64,000 bases of DNA, taken from contig NZ_SDKK01000013.1 in the NCBI RefSeq assembly GCF_008107625.1, positions 1 to 64,000 of the forward strand, written 5' to 3'. Under the pieces are notes generated by a model. It was given only the letters and a program-made list of their open reading frames with translations. It made no database searches and was not told the DNA's origin. The translations under genes were made by a program, and so were the position numbers. This document shows, one piece after another, positions 26,167-34,892 of this stretch (within the stretch, counting starts at the first letter, position 1; each line of letters starts with the position of its first letter). This stretch comes from Zoogloea oleivorans (GTDB lineage Bacteria; Pseudomonadota; Gammaproteobacteria; Burkholderiales; Rhodocyclaceae).

Positions 26167-28821
26167 CTACGTTTCTTTCGGATCGTAAGGAAATGGATCA
26201 CTGATAGCCAAAGCCAATTTATCGTCGGTAGGCTTGCGCAGGTAACTAGTCCAGTGATCGGTTGAGTTACAAAGATCGATCTCGGCGCTGGTCAGTGACT
26301 GGCGGCACGCGTCCATACGTTCCTCAACTATGTATTTCTCGCGAATGAACGACGCCAACTGCTCCTCGTCGAATGATTGAGCGAGGTAGGGGTAGTGGAT
26401 TGCTAACTCAGCTCTCCCACCACGCTCCAGTTGCGCATTCACCTTTCCGAAGAGCCGGTCCACCCGTCCAACGCGCTGCTCATTATCACCCGGCGTCCAT
26501 GCGATGCCGTAATGATGCACTTTGCGGCACTGCATATGCAGGTTCACGCCTTCCTGCAGCACCGAGGTGGTGGCCAGCACATTCGGATAAAACGGGGTAT
26601 TGAAGCCTAGGATTAGCCGCTGGCGATCCTTGACTGCACCACTGGCATAGAATGCAGGACTGTTCAGCCCTGTCAGCACGTGCCAGTGGCTCTTCCAGTG
26701 ATCCTCCCAGTTCTCGCATAGTGCCTCGAAGGTTTCTAGGGCCGCACAAAAATAGGCCAGCGCCAAGGAGTCGCTCAACTTGACCTCGATGAAGCTCAGA
26801 AAGGCTAGGTAGCGCTGCTGTACGTCGCCCGTCTTTCCGCATCTGCGGAATTCCGCATACCAGCAATACAGTTCGACGATCACCGGGCTGGCAAAGAGAT
26901 AACCATTCTTCAGATAGTGGCCGAAGCTCTCAATCAGGGCTGGGTTCCGCGCCAACAGCTCAATCTTCTGGCGAGAAGCGGGCTCCAGCTTGCAATACAT
27001 CAGCCCCCACAGAGTGGGCATCGGATTCTCAAATTCCACGCTCGAGTCTGCGACTACGCCACCGCCCCGCTTCTCAACATCGCCGCGAGCTTCGAGCGCC
27101 GCCGAGGCATACTCGTCTCGCAGCCTGTCACTTGAGCGTTTGCGGTAATAGTAGAGGTAAGTCCCCTTCTGGTAGTCGCTAGCCGGTTCGAGCAACAGCG
27201 AAAACAAGCTCTCCGGCTTACGGAGGCGCAGGCTAAAGTTTGAGCAGTCGGTGCTGCGATGAGCCCCAGTCTTTTTTACGACGAAGAGATTGGCAACCTT
27301 CGAATAAACAGCGTCGTCCGCGTCGGAATGCTCGTCGGGCGCCGGATCGTTACCGTCTAACAGGATGGCATCGCCAACTTCCTCTTCACTCTCAAAGAGA
27401 CGATTGAACTCCACACGCGACCAATGGCGGGTTTCCCACTTCTTTAGAGTCCTCTCGTGGTCCTCAGGTGCAAGTGCTTCAACGATCCTCCTGCCCATCT
27501 GCTTGTCGTAGGCCGTGTTGATGCGATTGGCAATCTCACGTACCGAAGGAATCCTCCGCACGAACACCAAGTGCTTATGTTCGTGGACATCAATTGCTCC
27601 ATTGAAAACATCTTTGGGCACGCAGCTGCTGACCAATGCGTCGTACTTGGGGTGCGCCGGTAAGTTGCCCAAGCTTTCGTGCATGCGTGCCAGCCGCCTC
27701 AGGATCTCCGTGTCGGGAGCGCCCTGAAAGTCCCGCTTTGCCACGTCTTCCTCCGAGTCTTGATCTTCTTCACAAGCCTGCACCTTGAAGGACTCAAAGC
27801 CCTCGAGATAGCCGTAGAGAAAGCGCCGGCCGTCTTTGACCTGCTGCTCTACCAAAAGCTTTTGGTAGAGCGCGAAAAACAGTTCCGCTGCAGGATCGTC
27901 AAACTTAGCTCTCACCTCCAGTTCGTTGCGGTAACTGTATTTGTCGTAAGTACCGTTCAGCCCTTTCATACGACGCAGTCGGCGCAATGCGTATTTCTTC
28001 AAGAGTTCCTCGGGCTTGGTGTGACCAACGTCAGCCACGTAGCCCAGAATCGCCGTAATGTCGTCCATCGACTTATGGCTGGGTGTAGCTGTCATTAACA
28101 GTGCGCGCGCTCCCAACCGATCATCAGCGGTGCCGAAGAACTCACGTGCTGCCTTGGCCCGCTGGGACTTTCCATCATTGTTGCGGAAGTAGTGGGCCTC
28201 ATCCACGATAAGCAGGTCAAAACCCTGCCCATCGGGCGATGCCTTCTTAAGCCTGCCGTGGATATCCTTCGCTTCCTGGGCTGCGCCCTTCAGCTTGTCA
28301 AAGTCCGCACCATGCTCGCCGCGAACCAGACCGCTCAGCGAGTAGATCGTGGTGATGAAGAGTTGGTGGGGCTGGGTGATGGACTCCTCTACGGCTTCGG
28401 CCAGCGCGTTCAAGGACCATACCAGCCTAGCCTCGTGCATTGGTTCGCCATCACACGAACGACGCACCAAGCCGTCGGACTCGCGGTAATGCGTACGGAT
28501 GAACTTGGCGTACTCCCGTTGCCAATGCCGGCAGATGTCCCGGTTGGGCGCCATGATCAGCACCCGCGCGTCGGGCTTTATCCTCCACAGCTGTGCCATA
28601 ACGCCCAAGGCCTGGAGCGTTTTTCCCGTGCCAACCTCGTCGGCGAGCAGCGCCGCACGGTACTGGTTTAGCTTGTTCCACAACCCCGCCACGCCTTCGG
28701 CTTGACGCGCGGGCATTGAAGTGTCGCCCGCCAGGTACGTCCAATCCGCACGGTCGCGATCAAAGGTAATACAGTCTGACACCTGCTTCGGCGTCAGCGT
28801 ACCCCAGCGTTCAGCACCCAT
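26167..28821 (-). CDS. SNF2-family helicase of PLD operon
   Basis: 884 residues. Superfamily 2 SNF2-type ATPase: Walker A LADEVGTGKT (59-68), motif Ia VLIMAPNRDICRHWQREY, DEAH box IVDEAHYFRNN (207-210), motif III LLMTATPSHKS; helicase C-terminal part with VLATTSVLQEGVNLHMQCRKV, then WTPGDNEQRVGRVDRLFGK (motif VI). A long insert between the lobes carries acidic segments. It overlaps the PLD gene by 11 bases and forms with it, and with the gene upstream, one operon. Translocase-nuclease pairs of this kind occur in antiphage systems such as DISARM and Dpd; this operon has neither methyltransferase nor deazaguanine genes, so it would be a different system. Confidence 0.85.
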   Translation of the reverse strand: MGAERWGTLTPKQVSDCITFDRDRADWTYLAGDTSMPARQAEGVAGLWNKLNQYRAALLADEVGTGKTLQALGVMAQLWRIKPDARVLIMAPNRDICRHWQREYAKFIRTHYRESDGLVRRSCDGEPMHEARLVWSLNALAEAVEESITQPHQLFITTIYSLSGLVRGEHGADFDKLKGAAQEAKDIHGRLKKASPDGQGFDLLIVDEAHYFRNNDGKSQRAKAAREFFGTADDRLGARALLMTATPSHKSMDDITAILGYVADVGHTKPEELLKKYALRRLRRMKGLNGTYDKYSYRNELEVRAKFDDPAAELFFALYQKLLVEQQVKDGRRFLYGYLEGFESFKVQACEEDQDSEEDVAKRDFQGAPDTEILRRLARMHESLGNLPAHPKYDALVSSCVPKDVFNGAIDVHEHKHLVFVRRIPSVREIANRINTAYDKQMGRRIVEALAPEDHERTLKKWETRHWSRVEFNRLFESEEEVGDAILLDGNDPAPDEHSDADDAVYSKVANLFVVKKTGAHRSTDCSNFSLRLRKPESLFSLLLEPASDYQKGTYLYYYRKRSSDRLRDEYASAALEARGDVEKRGGGVVADSSVEFENPMPTLWGLMYCKLEPASRQKIELLARNPALIESFGHYLKNGYLFASPVIVELYCWYAEFRRCGKTGDVQQRYLAFLSFIEVKLSDSLALAYFCAALETFEALCENWEDHWKSHWHVLTGLNSPAFYASGAVKDRQRLILGFNTPFYPNVLATTSVLQEGVNLHMQCRKVHHYGIAWTPGDNEQRVGRVDRLFGKVNAQLERGGRAELAIHYPYLAQSFDEEQLASFIREKYIVEERMDACRQSLTSAEIDLCNSTDHWTSYLRKPTDDKLALAISDPFPYDPKET

Positions 28822-30742
28822 AACCGCATGCCTCCCGGAGCCGCTTCATGTATTGCGCGTTGCCATGGATCTCTGGTGGCAAGTACACGGCCTGCTTCGG
28901 CTTCAGCTTCAGGCTCGCCCACTTAACGTTCTTAGGCGTTGACGTCCGCGCGTACTTCGCCCGGTGCTTGGCATAGGCCTCCAGCGCCACTACGTGCAGC
29001 GAATCCACCTCCCGCAGCATAAACCACTTGAATACGGTGTTATCTCGGGAATCGGCGACCTGCTCGTTCACCTTGCTCACCAGCTCCTGCATGCTTCCGG
29101 GACACACGAACAACAACCTCTCCAGCTCGTCCATTGAGCCGATCTCGCGCAGCCGCTTGCGGAACTGCTCGAAGGCGTGAAACAGGCGGAAGTAGCTCAG
29201 TCCGCCGCTTGCACCAACAGGTAGCGCCACTGGTTCGTCGTCGGGCACGTCGTCATGCCGTAGCACCTTGCGCAGGCGGTGGGTACCGCTGGCCCCGGGT
29301 TTAGCCTCTTTGACCAGATCGTTCAACAAGTCCTTCAATGAATCGTAGCCCTGAGCCCGCCGATAGTCCGGCTCGGCTTCCAGCACTAGACCACGGTACT
29401 CAAGGTTGCCGTCGCGCCAGACTTCGTAGCTGTGATCCGCCAGCAGTGCTTCGTTGTCGGCCAACGGTAGTCGGATAGACTCCAGCGGCCAGAATCCTTC
29501 ACTCTGCCGCCCCTTCCAGCACAGTGGAACCTGCTTCTTCACCCCCGGCAGGCGCAGGCGGTAACTCGCACCCTGAATCGCCTCAAACAACCGCCCCTGC
29601 ACCTCATAGCGACCCTGCTTCCAGTCGAAGCAAACTTGCAGCTCGAAGGGCAAGGGATATAGCGGTGGATCCAACTCATCGTCCTCCAGCATTTCTTCGG
29701 TCCCGAATTCCTTCTCGCCGATCTTCAGCGGCTGACCTGCGATCTGAGTCTTCAGTGCCACGTTCAGCAAGATCCCGGCTTCGACGTTACGCAGCTCGAA
29801 GCTGGCTGCTCCGGGCTCCGTGCAGTTCCATGAGCCCACAGCGAGGCGCGCCTGGCGGCCAGAAGCCAGCCAAAGCTTGGCGTGGGTCATCTCGATTTCA
29901 TCCGCACGCGGCGAGGGTCGATCATGGAATGTGAGAACCTTCGAGCAGAGCAACTCCGCGATCGCATCCGTCCACGCCGTGCGCACGTAACGGTTTCCAA
30001 CACGATCTGGCACTATGGAAAATTTCAGAGCCTGACCAGCCAACTCCTGCACCCGCCCTAGCAGGCTCGCTAGATCACGCGAGAAATAAGGTGACCACAC
30101 CGTCAGACGATCCGCCTGCGTGTCTGCCAGCAATTGCTGCAAAAAGCTTTGGCGCTCGAAGCTGTGCGCGAAACACCAATCTTCATCGCAGCCCTCGAAG
30201 CGTCGACGCACGCCCAAAGCCTTTGCCTCGTCCACGCCTGCCGCCGTCAAGAGTGGGTCGAAAAAGCGCTTGACCTGCTGGTACTGCCTATTGTTACTGA
30301 TCGATCGGAATACAAACACCTCCTGGTTTCGCCCCCATCCGCTAATGCTTAGGTTTGCACTGCCAGCACCCAGCACCATGCGGCCGTTCTTGTCTTCCAA
30401 AAAGATCACCTTAGGGTGGAACAGTGATTCCTTTCCAAACCATTTCTCTCTCACACCCAGCCGCCCCGGCAGCACGCCATGCACCGCAACCGCCGTCCGC
30501 TTGAGCTGGTCAGCTTCCAGCATTCGCAGGTCACAAAACACGCGCACGTCGACACCACTCTCGGCCAGCTGCTGCTGCATGCTCTCATAGTCCATGCGGT
30601 TGGCTGGTGGGTCAGCGTCAAGCAGGATGGGCAGCACGTGGGTCTCAAAGAAGGGTATGCCCAGGTTGAAGGTGGTGAACCAAGCCCGCCTCAGCTCGCC
30701 CAACCCCCGCACTTGCTGGCGAAACTCGTCTAGGAGCTTCAT
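28811..30742 (-). CDS. PLD-superfamily nuclease of helicase operon
   Basis: 643 residues from ATG 30742, which overlaps the upstream stop (ATGA). Two HKD half-sites are visible: His109-x-Lys111 with GSAN (127-130), and His287-x-Lys289 with GSWN (303-306). This is the phospholipase D-like nuclease arrangement in one chain. After about residue 340 comes a 300-residue region without recognised domain. It likely cuts DNA or RNA under control of the SNF2 partner encoded next. Cytosolic; no signal peptide. Confidence 0.85.
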   Translation of the reverse strand: MKLLDEFRQQVRGLGELRRAWFTTFNLGIPFFETHVLPILLDADPPANRMDYESMQQQLAESGVDVRVFCDLRMLEADQLKRTAVAVHGVLPGRLGVREKWFGKESLFHPKVIFLEDKNGRMVLGAGSANLSISGWGRNQEVFVFRSISNNRQYQQVKRFFDPLLTAAGVDEAKALGVRRRFEGCDEDWCFAHSFERQSFLQQLLADTQADRLTVWSPYFSRDLASLLGRVQELAGQALKFSIVPDRVGNRYVRTAWTDAIAELLCSKVLTFHDRPSPRADEIEMTHAKLWLASGRQARLAVGSWNCTEPGAASFELRNVEAGILLNVALKTQIAGQPLKIGEKEFGTEEMLEDDELDPPLYPLPFELQVCFDWKQGRYEVQGRLFEAIQGASYRLRLPGVKKQVPLCWKGRQSEGFWPLESIRLPLADNEALLADHSYEVWRDGNLEYRGLVLEAEPDYRRAQGYDSLKDLLNDLVKEAKPGASGTHRLRKVLRHDDVPDDEPVALPVGASGGLSYFRLFHAFEQFRKRLREIGSMDELERLLFVCPGSMQELVSKVNEQVADSRDNTVFKWFMLREVDSLHVVALEAYAKHRAKYARTSTPKNVKWASLKLKPKQAVYLPPEIHGNAQYMKRLREACGYGC

Positions 30743-31632
30743 ACAGCCCCCCGCAACCCGGACAAGAGGTGGCGAAACTGAGGAATATAGTACTGATTTA
30801 CCCAAGTGCCCAAGGGCCGTTCCATCATCTTGGGCAGCGGACGAGTGCGTACGTCGATCTTGAGTTGTCTGCCCCCCAACAGCCTCAGCCAGGGCGACTG
30901 GCCACGTGCTTCCATCACCTTGTTGTGGTAATTAATCAGCCGCTTCACTTGCTGGCGCACGTCTGCTCCTTGAGCCAGCTTGAGCAGTTCGTCCAGCCGC
31001 TCCCTGGCGGTACCCGAAATTTCCGCACGCATTGATGCATTGGTCTCGATATGTGTCGCCTGATTGGTCAGCGTGTGCTCGTCACGGCCCAGCGCCTTCC
31101 AAATTGCAGTAACGTCGTCCAGAGAATGTGACTTTGCAGAGAGCAGCACATCCAACAGCAGATCCAACTCGCCGAGTAAGGGCTCGAGGACACGCACGTT
31201 CTCGAGCTTGTCCTTGTCTGCCTGCGCAAGGTTCGGGCATTGTGCTGCTAGTGCAAATACCTCTGCAGTGGGCCGACGGCAATCATCGCGCATCCATTCC
31301 TGGTTAAGCACCTCATACAACGCGCCTGGCGCGCCTTTGTTCAGCTCGGTGACCTCAAGCCAGAAGTCGCGTGCATATGTACCCACACCCGTAGGGGAAC
31401 TGAATGCATTTACAAACTCCTGCCTCAGCTTCTTGGGGACACAGCTGAATTGGTGCTCTGGAACGCGGCGGCCATCGGCTAGCACCGTGGTCAAATACGC
31501 AAGCAGCAATTTTTTCAGTCCGACCAGTGGACCTGAATCCGCCAATAGCTGTTTCTGAACCTTGTGCCACAGTGGCCGCGATTTTGGCAGCGCATAGTCA
31601 TAGTTGCTATCAAAAAACTCCATCTGCACTAG

Positions 31633-32538
31633 GGCCTGTTCTCAATTGCTGAATCATCGGCATGCCAAATGGAAGCCGTGTCAAAAAAGTTGTTTACGGT
31701 CAATGACATAGCAAGGGGGCTGTTCACAGCGGTCTGAATCTGCTTATATCCTGATTTTTCGGCTGAGCTCAGGATGGATCGGAAGATGCTGCGCGACGAC
31801 CAGTGGGCGCGCATTGAACAACTCTTGCCCGGCAAGGCGACCGACCGTGGTGTTACGGCCAAGGACAATCGGCGCTTCGTCGAAGCGGTGCTGTGGATCA
31901 TGCGCACGGGCAGTCCGTGGCGCGATCTCCCGGAGGAACTGGGGCATTGGCACCGGACCTTCGTTCGCTTCTCGCGCTGGCGCGAGAAAGGGGTGTGGGA
32001 GCGGGTTGCCACAGCGCTGCGTAGCGAGGCCGACATGGAATATCTGTTCCTCGACTCGACGATCGTGCGCGCCCACCAACACGCTGCCGGCGCCCAAAAA
32101 AAGCGGGCGACCCGCAAATCGGCCGCTCGCGGGGTGGATTGACCACCAAGTTGCATGTGGCGGTGGATTCCCTGGGCAATCCAGTGCGAGTCATTCTCAC
32201 GGCAGGTCAGATCTCCGATATCGGACAAGCGGGCGCACTCATCAAAGATCAGCCCGCCGAGTTCATTGTGGCCGACAAGGGCTACGACTCGGATGCCTTT
32301 ATCGAAACCATCACGGCGCAAGGCAGCCAGGCGGTCATTCCACCTCGCGCCAACCGACTCAACCCGCGTACCTTCGATCGCCATATCTACAAGGACCGCA
32401 ATCTGATCGAGCGCTTCTTCTGTCGGATCAAGCAATTCAGACGTATCGCTACGCGCTACGACAAACTCGCACAGTCATTCCTGTCCTTCGTTCATCTCGC
32501 TTGTGCTTTCGTCTGGTTGGCGTAATTGAGAACAGGCC
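31633..32538 (+). mobile_element. Complete IS5-family element with CTAG duplication
   Basis: 906 bp bounded by perfect 15-bp inverted repeats GGCCTGTTCTCAATT and AATTGAGAACAGGCC. CTAG is directly repeated on both sides (31629-31632 and 32539-32542), as expected of a 4-bp target duplication. The element carries one transposase read by a -1 frameshift. Fully intact ends and reading frames mean a recent insertion. The organisation fits the IS427 group of IS5. Confidence 0.9.
31774..32525 (+). CDS. IS5-family transposase, -1 frameshift product
   Basis: Two overlapping frames: orfA 31774-32142 (DUF4096-like N-terminus with WIMRTGSPWRDLPEELGHW and the first catalytic Asp in LFLDSTIVRAHQHAAG) and orfB up to 32525 (second Asp in VADKGYDSD, Glu in NLIERFFCRIKQFRRIATRYDK). 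The A AAA AAG slippery heptamer at 32097-32103 lies in the right phase for a -1 slip, giving a full DDE transposase of about 250 residues. The frame change is therefore regulation, not decay. Confidence 0.85.
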
Positions 32539-33219
32539 CTAGCGGCGTCTTGTAACGGCCACTGACGCCGAGCGAGTTCTGCCGCACCAGCATGTGGGCC
32601 CGGGCCTCTTGGCTGAACAGCAGCAGAGGGTTACACGCTGACTCGTCCCACCGACGGCGCGCCTTGGAAATACCGAGTACGCCGGCGGTTTCTACGCCTT
32701 TCTGTGCCTGAAATTCGACCATGGCGTAGGCGAACACATTCTCTAGGTAAATCAAGCAGGCCTGCTTGAAGGCGGTGGAGTCCTTGCCCCGGCTCGCATA
32801 GGCCTTGTCGTTGATTAACCCTTTGCCCAGCAACACATGGTCGTCCTCGACCAGCGCCTTGGTCACCGCGTGGTTGAAGAGGTTAAGCGTGTAGTTACGG
32901 ACGTCATTGGAAATGGAACTGATGCGGTTGCGGAAAATGATCTGGCCGTAGGCTGACCAAATTACCTGCAGCCCTAGGGGGTCTAGGTTCAGCTCATTAG
33001 AAGCACTTGCATCAAACTCGGTAAGTATGTAGTCCAATATCGGGGCTGAGGTCATATAAGTCGCCTTCAAGAGAACAAGAGAATCAGTATCATTCGGCAA
33101 CTCTCCAGCCGCCAAGGTAGTAAATTAATCGGGATCCGCTATTGGCCAGTGACGGCTGTCAGTTCCGAGTGTTTTCAACCGCATTGTCTTTTTACTTGCG
33201 TCATTTATACCCTGCGCGG

Positions 33220-34710
33220 TTACGTGCACTGCGAAAAGAATTGCCACAGTCGAACCAGTGCAAGGGTGTCCAGGCCGCAGTAGTCAAGCAACTGCGTCCG
33301 GAGCTGCTCCTTGCGGGTCGAGCTCGTGCCCGTATTGATGGCTTCCAGGTAGGCCTCCATCGCCATGCCTCCCCCCTGCACGCCGTCGAGCGCGTCGTAG
33401 CGCAGCTCGGGTGCAATCGCCGGCAAAACGCTCTTGATGCTCCAGCTACCCTCTTGGCTTGGGTGGTAATAGCGTTCCCGGGCAATCGGCAGCAGGTCGA
33501 CGACCCGTTCGTTAATCGCCAGCAATGCCCGCTTTTCCCGCGGAAAGCGCTCGGCCAGTTCCCGGATGCGGGCGGTCTCGAATCCGGCGTTGTAAACGAA
33601 CACCGGCCCGCGCTCACCGCAGGCGGCGACTAGCGCCTGGGTAAAGGCTTTGGATGGATCCTTGCCTGATAGATCGAGAAAGGATTGGTGCTCCAGCTTT
33701 CCGGTCCGGGACAGGCGGTGCAGGCTGAACTGGAAGGGAATCTGCTGATAGGGCCGAGTTCCCTTCCAGATCGGAACGGGAAACATGATGGTCTCGAAGT
33801 CCAGGAAATACCCGGGCAGCTTATGGGGACCGAGGTCTGCCGCTGCTCCGTGTAAATCGAAATAAGTCGTGCCGGAGAGGCTGTGTTGCTTGACCCGCAG
33901 TTGTTGTGCGCTGAGGAGCGCGTCGGGTACTTCCCGCATGTCTACGACACGCTGCTCCTCGATGTGTGCTTTCAATGTCCGGGACTGGATCCGGGGAAGC
34001 CAGCTCACCGGGTACGTCGCTTGCGGTTCGTGTTTCCGGCAATGAGCCTGAAAACCACACTCGTAGGGGATGCCACACTGGCTACCGGTCGGAATTCCGG
34101 GCTCCTTACGCTTGCGGGCGATCGTCTGTGCGTCGGTAACCCAGGACTGTGCCTCGGCTGCCCGGCCAAGGGCCTCGGCGCTCAGATCTTCCTCGACCAG
34201 GAGCCCGGTGTAGTCACCACCACCCGGATAGGTCCAGCTGTTATCGATGTGCGCCACGGCAATCGACACCAGGGGAACGCCTGCCGATGTGGCGATCCAG
34301 GCCTGAACGGCTACATCGTCCCGGTGGTACTCCTTGACGCTTGTCGATGACTTCACCTCCACCATCCGCCAGACTCGTGATCGCCCCTTGCGAAGCGGGA
34401 GCATCACGTCGGCGAAGGCCAAAGCGCCATTGGCAGAGAACCCAGCCTCGAAGATTGGAGTGTTCTTGCCCAGAAGTGCTTGCGTCCGTGCGAAGGCACC
34501 GTCGTAGCCTTCACTCCCGACATCGATGAGATTGCCTTTGCCGTCCGGATCGTAAATCTGCCGCGCCACTTCGCCGACGCTGTGTCCTGCCTGAAAGCTG
34601 GCCAGCGTTCCAGCGGCATCCTCTCGCAATTCGGGGCGATGAATCTCGAGCCAGAGGCGTCTCGGGCATTGGCGATACGCGAGGATTTTTGATTTCGACA
34701 GCAGACACAT
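33220..34710 (-). CDS. Cas4-like nuclease fused to DUF2779 (DEDD) domain
   Basis: 496 residues. The N-terminal half resembles RecB/Cas4-type PD-(D/E)XK nucleases: LSKSKILAYRQCPRRLW, Asp101 (FADV), Glu118-x-Lys120 (VEVKSST), and four cysteines (15, 212, 218, 224) placed to hold a 4Fe-4S cluster. The C-terminal half is DUF2779, an RNase H-fold exonuclease-like domain with FLDFETI (Asp304, Glu306), YNAGFETARI and YCGLDTLALVRL. So it has two nuclease-like modules in one chain. It lies upstream of the helicase-PLD operon on the same strand with a 165-base gap to ATG 33055, and diverges from the AAA+ gene. Such proteins are frequent in islands; the precise substrate is unknown. Confidence 0.75.
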   Translation of the reverse strand: MCLLSKSKILAYRQCPRRLWLEIHRPELREDAAGTLASFQAGHSVGEVARQIYDPDGKGNLIDVGSEGYDGAFARTQALLGKNTPIFEAGFSANGALAFADVMLPLRKGRSRVWRMVEVKSSTSVKEYHRDDVAVQAWIATSAGVPLVSIAVAHIDNSWTYPGGGDYTGLLVEEDLSAEALGRAAEAQSWVTDAQTIARKRKEPGIPTGSQCGIPYECGFQAHCRKHEPQATYPVSWLPRIQSRTLKAHIEEQRVVDMREVPDALLSAQQLRVKQHSLSGTTYFDLHGAAADLGPHKLPGYFLDFETIMFPVPIWKGTRPYQQIPFQFSLHRLSRTGKLEHQSFLDLSGKDPSKAFTQALVAACGERGPVFVYNAGFETARIRELAERFPREKRALLAINERVVDLLPIARERYYHPSQEGSWSIKSVLPAIAPELRYDALDGVQGGGMAMEAYLEAINTGTSSTRKEQLRTQLLDYCGLDTLALVRLWQFFSQCT

Positions 34711-34822
34711 TTATTTTTACCGGTTATTTATATGGCCTACGTCAGCCGCGCGGTTTTCTTGAGAGGCTCGTGATGAACTACTTGCCGGAGGGTCGTCGAT
34801 CCGGATCCAATTCTACGAATTG

Positions 34823-34843
34823 ATGCGACGCATTGTGTCGCAT
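34823..34843. promoter_or_regulatory. Perfect palindrome before AAA+ gene
   Basis: ATGCGAC, a 7-base spacer, then GTCGCAT: a perfect dyad about 50 bases upstream of the AAA+ start. It nearly matches the dyad at the WYL locus (17020-17039), with the same spacer length. Likely an operator for a WYL-type repressor, acting in trans now that the nearby WYL gene is a remnant. Confidence 0.55.
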
Positions 34844-34892
34844 ACCCCGCGCACACTGACCCTATTCCATCGCATCACTGAAGGGGACCACC

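Larger units (their letters stand above)
30739..33055 (-). pseudogene. First gene of helicase-PLD operon, split by IS
   Basis: Two open halves, 33055-32539 and 31632-30739, flank a complete insertion sequence. Joining them with one copy of the CTAG target site restores an uninterrupted frame of about 468 codons reading through SGRYKTPLVQMEFFDSNYDYALP. The protein is soluble and helical with no motif I recognise. ATG 33055 has a GAAGG ribosome site; TTG 33115 is an alternative. The second half overlaps the PLD start by 4 bases, so the three proteins were co-translated. The insertion removes this component and may be polar on the rest. Ancestral role unknown; probably the recognition or scaffold subunit. 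Confidence 0.75.

Noticed and set aside
31629-32435. Minus-strand frame through the insertion sequence
   Set aside because: Antisense of the transposase; the terminal repeats and DDE motifs define the plus-strand gene.
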